A DNA stretch of 64,000 nt, taken from the NCBI RefSeq assembly GCF_026236535.1, contig NZ_JAHTMW010000016.1, forward strand, positions 62,001-126,000. The letters are read 5' to 3'. How positions within the stretch are numbered: the first letter of the stretch is position 1; the number at the start of each line of letters is the position of its first letter. This document shows positions 32,475 through 39,967 of this stretch, in pieces. Both the position numbers and the translations under genes were made by a program. The notes under the pieces are model-generated. The model did no database searches and had not been told where the DNA came from. It saw only the letters and a list, made by a program, of their open reading frames with translations. Source of the stretch: Streptomyces sp. SKN60. GTDB taxonomy: Bacteria; Actinomycetota; Actinomycetes; Streptomycetales; Streptomycetaceae.

Positions 32475-33062
32475 TCAGTTCGCTGCGGGCGTCACCGTGA
32501 CCACGGCCGTCACACCGTCCACGCGGAACGATCCGGCCTCACCCTCCTCGTACAGGACCGCGTCGAAGCGCTCCAGGGTGCGGCCGGAGCCGGTCTCGGT
32601 GGCCGTGCCCGACAGCACGACGACCAGGGTCACGGCGCCGGCCGCCGGGGCGGCGACCTCGAACGGCTCGCGGGTCGGCCGTACCTCCGCCGTGGCGGCC
32701 GTACGCCGGGTCATCACGTTGAAGTCGACGAGCGGGCCGCCCAGGAGACGGCAGTCCGTCGCCGCGTCGCCGGAGAAGGCGAACGGTTCGTAGGCGGTGT
32801 CGACGAGGTGCGGGGTCCCGTCGACCGTCAGCTCCATGCCGGGGCCGTCGACGACCGTGATGATCCGGTCCACGCCCGGGAAGGCGGAGAACGGGCCGCC
32901 GGCCGCGACATCGGCGAGGCTGACCCGCCAGGTGAAGTCGTCAAGACCCGCGTCGGCGGGCCCGGCGGCCACCTCGCGGGTCACACCTCCGCCGTTCCGC
33001 CAGGGCGTCGCCGGCCGGTCGTGTGCCCTGAGCAGGCGTCCTGCGTGGCGTCCTGCGGTCAT
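32475..33062 (-). CDS. HutD/Ves-family cupin protein
   Basis: 195 residues from ATG 33062. PWRNGGGVTREVAAGP is the hallmark of the HutD (PF05962) family, followed by FTWRVSLADVAAGGPFSAFPGVDRIITVVDGPGMEL and a C-terminal cupin half (FDAVLYEEGEAGSFRVDG). Family members are bicupins, often near histidine-utilisation genes, with no agreed activity. No hut gene is visible here. It is convergent with the lipoprotein gene and 34 nt downstream of the GntR remnant. Confidence 0.85.
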   Translation of the reverse strand: MTAGRHAGRLLRAHDRPATPWRNGGGVTREVAAGPADAGLDDFTWRVSLADVAAGGPFSAFPGVDRIITVVDGPGMELTVDGTPHLVDTAYEPFAFSGDAATDCRLLGGPLVDFNVMTRRTAATAEVRPTREPFEVAAPAAGAVTLVVVLSGTATETGSGRTLERFDAVLYEEGEAGSFRVDGVTAVVTVTPAAN

Positions 33063-33096
33063 CTCGTCAGCTCCTGGTGCCGGTGGATCTTCACGG

Positions 33097-33312
33097 TCAG
33101 GCCTCGCGGCGGTGGTCGGCGATCGCGCGGCGGCTGTGTTCGAGGTGCCGGACGGCCAACTCCTCGTCGAGGTGGGCGCGGAGCCGCGCGAGTCCGTAGC
33201 TCCACGAGCTTGCTCCCGGGGGCGGGCGGACCCCGTCGAGAATCTCGTCCCGGAGGTGCCGTGCGACCCGTTCCGACTCCGGTTCGCACTCCCCTGCCGC
33301 TGCCATGCGCAC
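33097..33312 (-). pseudogene. Remnant of a GntR-type regulator (small frameshifted ORF)
   Basis: A 71-codon frame begins MRMAAAGECEPESERVARHLRDEILDGVRPPPG, which reads like the first helices of a GntR winged-helix domain. The expected continuation GSKLVE is present, but in the +1 frame at about 33210. After that neither frame resembles the family (LARLRAHLDEELAVRHLEH in the open one). No ligand-binding domain follows. The simplest reading is a truncated, frameshifted gene; an expressed 71-residue protein cannot be ruled out. Confidence 0.4.
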
Positions 33313-33330
33313 AGTCTCCCACGTGGGGAT

Positions 33331-33366
33331 CTACGGCTACGGCTACGGCTACGGCTACGGCTACGG
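33331..33366. repeat. Hexamer array giving six in-frame TAG stop codons
   Basis: Six perfect units of CTACGG on the plus strand. Read on the minus strand in the frame of the lipoprotein gene ending here, the array is CCG-TAG repeated. The first CCG is the last residue, the first TAG (33361-33363) is the stop, and five more TAGs follow every six nt. Confidence 0.85.
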
Positions 33367-34071
33367 GGCGAGCGTGGTCTGGGGCAGTGAGGCCCGCTGG
33401 ACGCGGGTGTCCGCGTCCGTGTCGATCAGGCCGATCATGAGCGGGTTGGGGCCGGGCGCGGCACCGGTGGCGGCGCGGATGCGGTAGCGGTGGGTGACCA
33501 CCGCGTCCTTGGCCAGGGCCGTGCCGCCGGTGGCGAGCTCGTACGGATAGACGTCGTTGGCGATCCGCAGCGTGGCCGCGCGCCAGGTGCCGGCCGAGGC
33601 GTCCCAGCGCTCCAGGCGGTAGGCGGGGTCGGCGGTGGCGCCCGGCATGATCTCCATCTGGAGGGCGAGCGTCAGGTGCCGGTAGGCGCGGGTGTTGCCG
33701 TTGCGGAGGGTGACGGTGAACTCCTGCGCGGCGCCGCCGGCCCTCAGCCTCAGCCCGCCGCCCGGCGTGGCCACCCGCATCGCGAGGGAGGTCGGCGCCG
33801 GCGCCGGCGTCGGCAGCCTGGTCGCGGCCTTCGAGGACGACGCGGGCGACGTCGGTGCGGTGGGCGAGGCGGGGCGGGTGGTGACGCTCGCCTCGGGTGT
33901 CGGCGTGGGCGTGGCGGTGAGCGCGGCCGTGGCCGTGGGCGAGGGGCTCGCCGAGGCCGGGGAGGGGGAGGTCGTCGCCTTCCCGGTCGCCTCCGGGCCG
34001 CAGCCGGTGGCGGCCGCCGCCAGGAGCACGGCGCTCACCGTGCCGACGACGACGGCGTGGGTACGGCGCAT
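33361..34071 (-). CDS. Lipoprotein with a Ser/Thr/Pro-rich linker
   Basis: 236 residues. ATG 34071 with AGGGAGA upstream is preferred over the longer frame. MRRTHAVVVGTVSAVLLAAAATGC is a lipoprotein signal. Residues ~25-95 are low-complexity Pro/Thr/Ser/Ala. The C-terminal ~135 residues look like an Ig-like beta sandwich (EFTVTLRNGNTRAYRHLTLALQME, YRLERWDASAGTWRAATLRI, HRYRIRAATGAAPGPNPLMIGLID). Function unknown; probably a surface-tethered domain. It terminates inside the hexamer array with tandem stops. Confidence 0.75.
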   Translation of the reverse strand: MRRTHAVVVGTVSAVLLAAAATGCGPEATGKATTSPSPASASPSPTATAALTATPTPTPEASVTTRPASPTAPTSPASSSKAATRLPTPAPAPTSLAMRVATPGGGLRLRAGGAAQEFTVTLRNGNTRAYRHLTLALQMEIMPGATADPAYRLERWDASAGTWRAATLRIANDVYPYELATGGTALAKDAVVTHRYRIRAATGAAPGPNPLMIGLIDTDADTRVQRASLPQTTLAP

Positions 34072-34195
34072 GTGGTTCTCCCTGGCGTTGCTCGGTGCGG
34101 TGGGCCGGGTCAACCTACCGGCGGCAGGACACGGTGCAGCCGAGGAGACGTAACGCTTCGGACGCGCGGTACCCCGTCGAGCCGCGGCCGGGCCG

Positions 34196-34327
34196 TGTTA
34201 GCCTTGCGAGGTTGCAGTTGCGGTACCCATGAACCTATGTGCGCCTGACGGGAATGCTTCTCATCGGGCGCATATTTTGTTTTCCGGCATCTCCGGATGG
34301 GGCCTCTGCCTACAGAAGGAGAAAGTC
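34196..34327 (+). promoter_or_regulatory. Promoter and long 5' leader of the cold-shock gene
   Basis: The 130 nt before the csp start is the least GC-rich sequence nearby (GCATATTTTGTTTTCCGG). A candidate promoter is TTGCAG (34212-34217) and TATGTG (34236-34241), 18 nt apart. This would leave a leader of ~80 nt, in line with csp mRNAs that use the 5' UTR for cold-dependent translation. AGAAGGAGAAAG precedes the ATG. The promoter boxes are weak matches and are inferred. Confidence 0.35.
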
Positions 34328-34531
34328 ATGGCGCAGGGAACCGTGAAGTGGTTCAACTCCGAGAAGGGCTTCGGCTTCATCGAGCAGGACGGCGGCGGCC
34401 CGGACGTCTTCGCCCACTACTCGAACATCGCCACCCAGGGCTTCCGTGAGCTCCAGGAGGGCCAGCGTGTGTCCTTCGACGTGACGCAGGGCCAGAAGGG
34501 CCCGCAGGCGGAGAACATCGTTCCCGCCTGA
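34328..34531 (+). CDS. CspA-family cold-shock protein
   Basis: A complete 67-residue cold-shock domain, the usual length. GTVKWFNSEKGFGFIEQDGG carries RNP1 (KGFGFI), and DVFAHYSNI carries RNP2 in the VFAHYS form seen in actinobacteria. It would bind single-stranded RNA/DNA and melt mRNA structure. The start at ATG 34328 has a strong AGAAGGAG site. A DEAD-box helicase gene follows 87 nt downstream on the same strand, a natural partner for RNA unfolding. Confidence 0.97.
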   Translation: MAQGTVKWFNSEKGFGFIEQDGGGPDVFAHYSNIATQGFRELQEGQRVSFDVTQGQKGPQAENIVPA

Positions 34532-34618
34532 TCGCCGTACGCGTATCGGTACACCGGGGTCGGCACCGTCATGGTGCGGGCCCCGGTTTGCGCTGTTTCC
34601 AGGAAGGCAGACCTCCGC

Positions 34619-36292
34619 ATGTCCCGTAGGCCCCAGAAGTCGAACCGACGCGCCTCGAAGCCGTCACCGGCCCCCTCGTCGCCGAGGGAGTTCCAGCTGC
34701 CGGAGAGCACGACGCCCGCGCTTCCCGCCGTCGAGGAATTCGCCGACATGGGCATGCCCGGGGGGCTCCTGAAGACCCTGGCCGCGCAGGGGGTCACCAC
34801 CCCCTTCCCCATCCAGGCCGCCACGCTGCCGAACTCGCTGGCCGGCCGCGACCTGCTGGGCCGCGGACGCACCGGCTCCGGCAAGACCCTCGCGTTCGGT
34901 CTCGCGCTGCTCGCCCGTACCGCCGGACTGCGGGCCGAGCCCAAGGCGCCCCTCGCCCTCGTGCTCGTACCGACGCGGGAGCTGGCCCAGCAGGTGACGG
35001 ACGCGCTCACCCCGTACGCCACGGCCGTGAACCTCCGGATGACCACCGTGGTCGGCGGGCTCTCGATCAACAAGCAGGCCTCCGCGCTGCGGCGCGGCGC
35101 CGAGGTGCTCGTGGCGAGCCCCGGCCGGCTCAACGACCTCGTGGAGCGCGGGGACTGCGTGCTCGACGACGTCCGCATCACGGTCCTGGACGAGGCCGAC
35201 CAGATGACCGACATGGGCTTCCTGCCGCAGGTCACCAAGCTGATCCAGCAGGTGCGGCCGGACGGGCAGCGCATGCTCTTCTCGGCGACCCTGGACGCCA
35301 ACATCGACCGGCTGGTGAAGCGGTTCCTGACGGACCCGGTCGTACACTCCGTGGACCCGTCCGCGGGCGCGGTGACCACCATGGAGCACCATGTGCTCCA
35401 CCTCATGGACGAGACCGACAAGAAGGCCGTCACCACGCGCATCGCGGCCCGGGACGGCCGGGTCATCCTCTTCCTCGACACGAAGCGGTCGGCCGACCGG
35501 CTCGCCAAGCGCCTGCTGTCCGTGGGCGTCCGCGCCGCCGCGCTGCACGGCGGCCGCTCGCAGCCGCAGCGGAACCGGACCCTGGACCAGTTCAAGAACG
35601 GCCAGGTCACCGCGCTGGTGGCGACCAACGTCGCGGCCCGGGGCATCCACATCGACAACCTCGACCTCGTCGTGAACGTCGATCCCCCCACAGACCACAA
35701 GGACTACCTGCACCGCGGCGGCCGCACGGCCCGCGCCGGCGGCACCGGCAGCGTGGTCACGCTGGTGCTGCCCGAGCAGAAGCGGGACGTCTCCCGGCTG
35801 ATGTCCGACGCGGGCATCCGTCCCAGCACGGCCCGCATCAAGTCCACCGACGCGGAACTGACCGACATCACCGGCGCCCGCGAGCCCTCCGGCGTCCCCG
35901 TCGTCGTCGAGGTCCCCCAGCCCGCGACCCCGCCGGCGCCGCGCCGCGAGCGCAGGACCGACGCCGAGCGCGGCACGGGCGCGCGGCCCGCCCGACGGCG
36001 CCGCAGGGCCGGTGGCGGTGCCGGCGCTGGTGCTGCCACTGGCACCGGCACCAGGGCGGCGGAGGCCGCCACCGGTACGAAGGAGCGCGGCACGAAGGAC
36101 CGGGTGGCGAAGGACCGGGTGGCGAAGGAGCGGGTGGCGAAGGACCGGACCGCGAGCCGCCGGACCGCCGCCGGCGCGTCGGGCACCGCCCGCTCGGCCG
36201 GCCGCCCGGACCGCCGGGGCGGGGAGGGCAAGGAGTCCCGCGGCGCCTCGGCCAGGACCGCCGGCGTCAGGCGCGGAAGTCGTGGTGCGTGA
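34619..36292 (+). CDS. DEAD-box ATP-dependent RNA helicase
   Basis: 557 residues from ATG 34619 (AGGAAGG upstream). The Q motif region FPIQAATLP, motif I GRTGSGKT, Ia PTRELAQQ, Ib SPGRL, motif II VLDEADQMTDMGF, motif III LFSATL, motif IV ILFLDTKRSADRL, motif V VAARGIHIDNLDLVVNVD and motif VI HRGGRTARAG are all present. The ~130-residue C-terminal tail is basic, low-complexity Arg/Ala/Gly/Lys and includes a KDRVA pentapeptide repeat. Such tails bind RNA non-specifically. The tail's last 26 bp overlap the convergent hypothetical gene. Placement after csp suggests a shared cold or RNA-structure role. Confidence 0.95.
   Translation: MSRRPQKSNRRASKPSPAPSSPREFQLPESTTPALPAVEEFADMGMPGGLLKTLAAQGVTTPFPIQAATLPNSLAGRDLLGRGRTGSGKTLAFGLALLARTAGLRAEPKAPLALVLVPTRELAQQVTDALTPYATAVNLRMTTVVGGLSINKQASALRRGAEVLVASPGRLNDLVERGDCVLDDVRITVLDEADQMTDMGFLPQVTKLIQQVRPDGQRMLFSATLDANIDRLVKRFLTDPVVHSVDPSAGAVTTMEHHVLHLMDETDKKAVTTRIAARDGRVILFLDTKRSADRLAKRLLSVGVRAAALHGGRSQPQRNRTLDQFKNGQVTALVATNVAARGIHIDNLDLVVNVDPPTDHKDYLHRGGRTARAGGTGSVVTLVLPEQKRDVSRLMSDAGIRPSTARIKSTDAELTDITGAREPSGVPVVVEVPQPATPPAPRRERRTDAERGTGARPARRRRRAGGGAGAGAATGTGTRAAEAATGTKERGTKDRVAKDRVAKERVAKDRTASRRTAAGASGTARSAGRPDRRGGEGKESRGASARTAGVRRGSRGA
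36095..36148 (+). repeat. 15-bp in-frame repeat in the helicase tail
   Basis: Three tandem copies of AAGGACCGGGTGGCG (one with AAGGAG) plus a 9-nt partial copy encode KDRVA-KDRVA-KERVA-KDR. It is in frame, so copy-number changes would only lengthen or shorten the basic tail. Confidence 0.8.
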
Positions 36293-36698
36293 GGTCGATC
36301 GCAAGCGAGTTGCCGAGGTTGTTGAAGAACACCGCGGTCGTGCCGCGCGTCGCCACCCTCTCGAAGGGGTTGGAGTCGGCCATGAACACCACCCACACCA
36401 GGTTCCGGTCCGTGTCGAGGCGGGCCGCGAACCCTTCCGAGCCGTGTGCGCCGTCTCCCCCGCACACATAGCCGGACGCGTCCGGCAGCTTCGCGAAGCA
36501 CCGTCGGTGGATGTCGATCTGCGTCACGCCCTCCGGATCCTCCGCCAGCAGGGCGTCCAGGTCGAGGGGCGCTCCGAGCTCGAACCACGACAGCGCGGCG
36601 CCGTCGGTCGCCGCCTCGCGCGCCGAGCCGTCGGCCCGGTAGAGGCCGCTGCGGGCGGGTGCCAGGCCGGCCCGCCACAGATCGGTGATGCGGCTCAT
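36267..36698 (-). CDS. Hypothetical protein, 143 residues
   Basis: Starts at ATG 36698, preceded by GGGAAGGG. It has no signal peptide or membrane helix. Recognisable stretches are SWFELGAPLDLDALLAEDPEGVTQIDIHRRCFAKLPDASGYVCGGDGAHGSEGF and VWVVFMADSNPFERVATRGTTAVFFNNLGNSLAIDL, which suggest a compact alpha/beta protein. I do not recognise the family. The 3' end overlaps the helicase gene by 26 bp in convergent orientation. Codon use is normal for the host, so the gene is probably real. Confidence 0.7.
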   Translation of the reverse strand: MSRITDLWRAGLAPARSGLYRADGSAREAATDGAALSWFELGAPLDLDALLAEDPEGVTQIDIHRRCFAKLPDASGYVCGGDGAHGSEGFAARLDTDRNLVWVVFMADSNPFERVATRGTTAVFFNNLGNSLAIDLTHHDFRA

Positions 36699-36909
36699 CG
36701 TCCCTTCCCATCAGTCGGTCGTGCGCAAAAAGGTGGCGGCTCCGGTCCAGGGGTTGACCGGAGCCGCCACAGTGCACGCGCGTGGAGAGGCGGTGCACGC
36801 CGTTCAAACACGAGGGCCGTCTGAGGAGGAGGGGGCGACCCTGCAGTGTTCTGTTCGGGCCCGTGGGGGCGCACTCAGTAAATATTCTTACGGTCGAGAA
36901 AGCAAGAGA

Positions 36910-36923
36910 ATGAAAATTTTCAT
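36910..36923. promoter_or_regulatory. Perfect AT-rich palindrome ATGAAAATTTTCAT, candidate operator
   Basis: A 14-bp perfect palindrome in an unusually AT-rich island (about 36876-36923, including GTAAATATTCTTACGG). It lies 37 nt beyond the stop of the RpiR regulator and ~210 nt upstream of the 143-residue gene. Short palindromes with TGAAA/TTTCA arms are the kind of site RpiR/MurR regulators bind. Binding here is inference; the AT island could also hold a promoter. Confidence 0.4.
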
Positions 36924-36959
36924 GCACCGACCGTGCGCACCGACGTGCCCGGAGCGCCC

Positions 36960-37901
36960 TCAGTCGTCCATGAAGAAGTCGTACTGCTCCGCCGCCTGCT
37001 CGTACTTCTCCAGACGGGTCTGCGTCCGCTCCGGATCCGCGTCCGCCATGGCCTGGAGGATGGCCGCGGACAGCACGCCCGGCGCCGCGTAGGAGTCGAA
37101 GACGAGGCGGGCCCCGGTGCCGGCGCTGAACACCACATCGGCCTCGTCGACCAGCGGCCCGAGCGTCAGGTCGGTGATCAGCGCGACGCGCAGCCCGACG
37201 CGGCGCGCGGCCCGTACGACGGCCAGCGTCTCCTTGGCGTGCCGGGGCATGGCGAAGGCCAGCACCCACTCCCCGCCCGCCTCGCGCGCCTGCAGCAGCC
37301 CGTCGTACGCGACGCTGCCGCCCCGGGTCACCACCCGTACGTCCGGGTGGATGCGCCGCGCCGCGTACGCGAAGTACTCGGCGAGGGACACCGAGATCCG
37401 CAGGCCGAGGACGGTCAGGGGGACGGACCGGGCCAGCTCACGGCCGATGTCGAGGATCCGGTCGGGGTCGGCGAACACTCGCCGCAGCGACGTCAGGTTC
37501 TCGATCTCGGCGTCGACCGCCGACTGGAGCTCGTTCCGGAGCCGCCGCTCGTCCGGCGCACCGGCGACCGCGCTGAGCGCGATGGGCTGGAGGGCCTCCC
37601 GGAGCGCGGGGTACCCGCTGAACCCCAGCGACGAGGCGAAGCGGGTCACCGACGGCTGGCTGACGCCCACCCGCTCCGCGAGCTCGGTGATCGACAGGAA
37701 CGCGGCCTCGGTGAGGTGGTCCGTCAGGAACTGGGCGATGCGCCGCTGCGCGGGCGACAGCCGGTGCCCGCCGAACAGCACCTGCAGCCGCTCGGCGGGG
37801 GACGCGGTCTCCCCCTCCTCCTCCGGCGCGCGCCTGCCCGGCGTGATCGCGGCCGCCTGTGCGCGCGCTTGCTGCTCGGATGGCACGGGCCCAGATGACA
37901 C
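36960..37901 (-). CDS. MurR/RpiR-family transcriptional regulator
   Basis: About 313 residues from GTG 37901, which has AAGGAG seven nt upstream; the frame extends to 37934. The N-terminal HTH domain reads RRIAQFLTDHLTEAAFLSITELAERVGVSQPSVTRFASSLGFSGYPALREAL. The C-terminal SIS domain reads VPLTVLGLRISVSLAEYFAYAARRI, WVLAFAMPRHAKETLAVVRAARRVGLRVALITD, with AGTGARLVFDSYAAPGV. It senses a phosphorylated sugar or related ligand. No sugar-catabolic gene is adjacent; the upstream neighbour is a decayed multicopper oxidase, so its target may be elsewhere. Confidence 0.9.
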   Translation of the reverse strand: MSSGPVPSEQQARAQAAAITPGRRAPEEEGETASPAERLQVLFGGHRLSPAQRRIAQFLTDHLTEAAFLSITELAERVGVSQPSVTRFASSLGFSGYPALREALQPIALSAVAGAPDERRLRNELQSAVDAEIENLTSLRRVFADPDRILDIGRELARSVPLTVLGLRISVSLAEYFAYAARRIHPDVRVVTRGGSVAYDGLLQAREAGGEWVLAFAMPRHAKETLAVVRAARRVGLRVALITDLTLGPLVDEADVVFSAGTGARLVFDSYAAPGVLSAAILQAMADADPERTQTRLEKYEQAAEQYDFFMDD

Positions 37902-37956
37902 GGGGTGGCTCCTTCTCGTCTCGCTGCTGCCCAAGATAGTTCAACGGTGGCGCGTT

Positions 37957-38575
37957 CTAGATCACCTGAAAGGTGGCCATCATGGCCATGTCCTCGTGTT
38001 CGAGGTTGTGGCAGTGCAGCATGGAGCGGCCCTGGTAGCCGTCGAAGCGGACCAGGACCTCGACGACCTCGTACGGCCGGACGTCGACGGTGCCCTTCCA
38101 GCCCGCGTCGCTCGGACGAGGCCGCCTGCCGCCGCGCGCGACGGCCTGGGAGTGGGCCAGGTGCACATGGACTGCTCGTCACCGCTGTGGGTGCGGCGGA
38201 AGTCGAAGGTGCGGACCGACATCGCCTCGGTGGGGGTGAGGGCGGCATACGCCGAGAGGCGGGCGGGGACGCGGCTGTCGTCCTTCGCCCTTCACGTGAC
38301 ACGGAAGCGCGTGACGTGCCGCATCGGGCCGCTCGCCGCGGTGTTGACCAGGGTGACCCGGCCGCCGAGGGGGAGGGCGGAGAAGTCGACGACGACGTCG
38401 AAGCGTTCGGCCGGCGCCATGCCGACGGTGCTCAGCGGCCGGGGCGCGGCGAGCAGGCAGCCGTCTCTGCCGATCTGGACGAAGGGCGGGTGGCCGCCGC
38501 CGTCGCCGTCGAGGCGGAGCCGGCAGCGGCGGGCGCTGGAGGCGTTGAGGAGACGGAAGCGGTAGCGGGCGGCGG
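37957..38575 (-). pseudogene. Decayed multicopper oxidase (CotA/phenoxazinone-synthase type)
   Basis: Only the middle and end of the gene remain. RYRFRLLNASSARRCRLRL and PAERFDVVVDFSALPLGGRVTLVNTA are cupredoxin-2 segments. The C-terminus VEVLVRFDGYQGRSMLHCHNLEHEDMAMMATFQVI keeps the T1/T3 copper ligands (HCHNLEHEDMAMM). Lesions: the 5' half is missing, joined at about 38575 to an unrelated gene; there is an in-frame TGA at 38292-38294 where CGA would restore RAKDDSRVPARLSAYAAL; and a deletion near 38170 removes ~35 codons between THSGDEQS and VHLAHSQ and shifts the frame. It cannot make an active enzyme. Confidence 0.8.
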
Positions 38576-38743
38576 GGCGCCGAGGAGTTCCGCGTTCGCC
38601 GCGTGCCAGGCGAGGAGGTCGAGGTCCCCCGTGACGAACAGGCCGGCGAGCGCCGCCTGCAGGAGGGTGTCGAGCAGCAGGAGCGCGGCGCTCGCCCTCA
38701 GCACGTGGAGCGGCCAACGGGCCTGGCGGGGAAGGGACTTCAC
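38576..38743 (-). pseudogene. Truncated small membrane protein gene
   Basis: GTG 38743 overlaps the darcynin-gene stop (GTGA). It encodes KSLPRQARWPLHVLRASAAL followed by LLLDTLLQAALAGLFVTGD, an amphipathic start and one strong membrane helix, then LDLLAWHAANAELLGA. The frame then runs out of membrane-like sequence and into multicopper-oxidase DNA in the wrong frame, stopping at 38432. The missing part would be the other helices. The clean operon-style start indicates an intact gene before the deletion. Confidence 0.6.
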
Positions 38744-39105
38744 GCCCGGTCCCCCCGTTCCACCGAGCCGGCCGGGTCGGCGAGGGCGCGCTCGTACGCC
38801 TGGAAGCCGTCCTGGACGCCCAGGAAGATCTCGCCGAACTCCAGGTAGCCCTCGCTGATCAGCGGGGTGTCGCGCAGTGCCTCGACGAGGAAGTAGTAGG
38901 ACCGCAGGTCCTCCGTCTCCAGGACCGCGAAGTCGGTCACCTGCGCGTGGAAGGCCTCCGCGTCGAAGAAGCGGGCCGTCACCCGGGGCGCGTGCGCGGC
39001 GAAGAGCGGGTCGAGGTGGGTGGCGCGCCGGGCGTTCCGCTCCTGCCGGGACAGGGCCAGCCAGCGCGGAGTGACGCGGTAGGTCAGCACGATGCCGTAC
39101 TTCAA
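38740..39105 (-). CDS. Darcynin-family protein
   Basis: 121 residues from ATG 39105. MKYGIVLTYRVTPRWLALSRQERN, THLDPLFAAHAPRVTARFFDAEAFHAQVTDFAVLETEDLRSYYFLVEALRDTPLISEGYLEFGEIFLGVQDGFQAYE fits the darcynin family (PF17074) along its whole length. Activity is unknown; the small ferredoxin-like fold resembles monooxygenase or dimeric barrel proteins. It is divergent from a TetR regulator across a 135-nt promoter with a long imperfect palindrome, so it is probably that regulator's target. The next gene in its operon is truncated. Confidence 0.85.
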   Translation of the reverse strand: MKYGIVLTYRVTPRWLALSRQERNARRATHLDPLFAAHAPRVTARFFDAEAFHAQVTDFAVLETEDLRSYYFLVEALRDTPLISEGYLEFGEIFLGVQDGFQAYERALADPAGSVERGDRA

Positions 39106-39121
39106 GGGATCCCCCGTTTGC

Positions 39122-39165
39122 TAACACCGTTTACTTTCGGGTGAGAACTAAAGTGATACGTGTTA
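39122..39165. promoter_or_regulatory. Imperfect inverted repeat in the darcynin/TetR divergent promoter
   Basis: TAACACCGTTTACTTT (39122-39137) and AAAGTGATACGTGTTA (39150-39165) are inverted copies matching at 12 of 16 positions, 12 nt apart. The surrounding 60 nt is AT-rich (GAACTAAAGTGATACGTGTTAACTTTG) and must contain both outward promoters. A TetR dimer or pair of dimers binding here would control itself and the darcynin gene. Confidence 0.55.
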
Positions 39166-39240
39166 ACTTTGTCAAGCGGCGTCGCCCGCGGATCCGTTGT
39201 CGCACCCTTGCCACCACCAGCCCCACCGCGAAAGGCCACC

Positions 39241-39957
39241 GTGACCCGCTCTGACGCTCCCCCGCCCACCCGTCGCCACCGGGTCCGCGAACAGGCCCTC
39301 GGCGAGATCCTGCGCACCGCGCGCCGGCTGCTGGTCGAGGAGGGGCAGACCGCCGTCACCCTGCGTGCCATCGCCCGCGAGATGGGCATGACGGCGCCGG
39401 GCCTGTACCGCTACTACGCCAACCACCAGGACCTGATCCAGGCGCTGGCCTCGCATCTGTACGACGAGCTCGCCACCTCACTGGCAGCGGCGCGCGACCG
39501 GCAGCCGGAGGACGGCCCGGGGCCGCGGATGCGGGCCGTGTGCGCGGAACTGCGCCGCTGGGCGCTGGCCCACCCCAGGGAGTTCGGCCTGCTGTTCGCC
39601 AAACCCCTCACCGACGCCGCCACGGACCCGGACCGGCCCGCCCACGACGCCGGCTGGCGTTTCGGCGGCGTCGTCCTGGAGCTGATGGTCCGGCTCTGGC
39701 AGCGCGGCGGCGTCACACCCCCCGAGGACCTCGACCCCGCCTGGATCACCCAGCTGGAGGAGGTCAGGGAGCACCTGGCCGGCGAGCCCGTGCCGCTGGA
39801 GGTCCTCTACGTCTTCGTCGCCTGCTGGACCCGGCTGTTCGGGACGGTCGCCGTGGAGGCCTTCGGCCACCTCGACTTCGCTCTGACCGACGCGGAGCCC
39901 CTGTTCACCCGCGTGGTCGACGAGATCATGACCGCCCTCGGCGAGGGCACGGGCTGA
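39241..39957 (+). CDS. TetR/AcrR-family transcriptional regulator
   Basis: 238 residues from GTG 39241 behind GAAAGG; the longer frame to 39160 runs into promoter sequence. The HTH is EILRTARRLLVEEGQTAVTLRAIAREMGMTAPGLYRYYANHQDLIQALASHLYDEL. The C-terminal part (RWALAHPREFGLLFAKPLTD, EVLYVFVACWTRLFGTVAVEAFGHLDF) is the TetR_C-type domain of the WHG group. It is divergent from the darcynin gene, with the inverted repeat between them, the usual layout for autoregulation. Confidence 0.93.
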   Translation: MTRSDAPPPTRRHRVREQALGEILRTARRLLVEEGQTAVTLRAIAREMGMTAPGLYRYYANHQDLIQALASHLYDELATSLAAARDRQPEDGPGPRMRAVCAELRRWALAHPREFGLLFAKPLTDAATDPDRPAHDAGWRFGGVVLELMVRLWQRGGVTPPEDLDPAWITQLEEVREHLAGEPVPLEVLYVFVACWTRLFGTVAVEAFGHLDFALTDAEPLFTRVVDEIMTALGEGTG

Positions 39958-39967
39958 GGGCCCGGGG

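Noticed and set aside
33059..33322. An 87-residue minus-strand protein overlapping the GntR remnant
   Set aside because: It is Arg/Pro-rich and only the short GSKLVE stretch resembles a known protein, consistent with the shifted frame of a dead gene.
33331..33366. Hexamer array as a CRISPR or phage att site
   Set aside because: Units are 6 bp with no spacers, and no integrase or cas gene is in the window.
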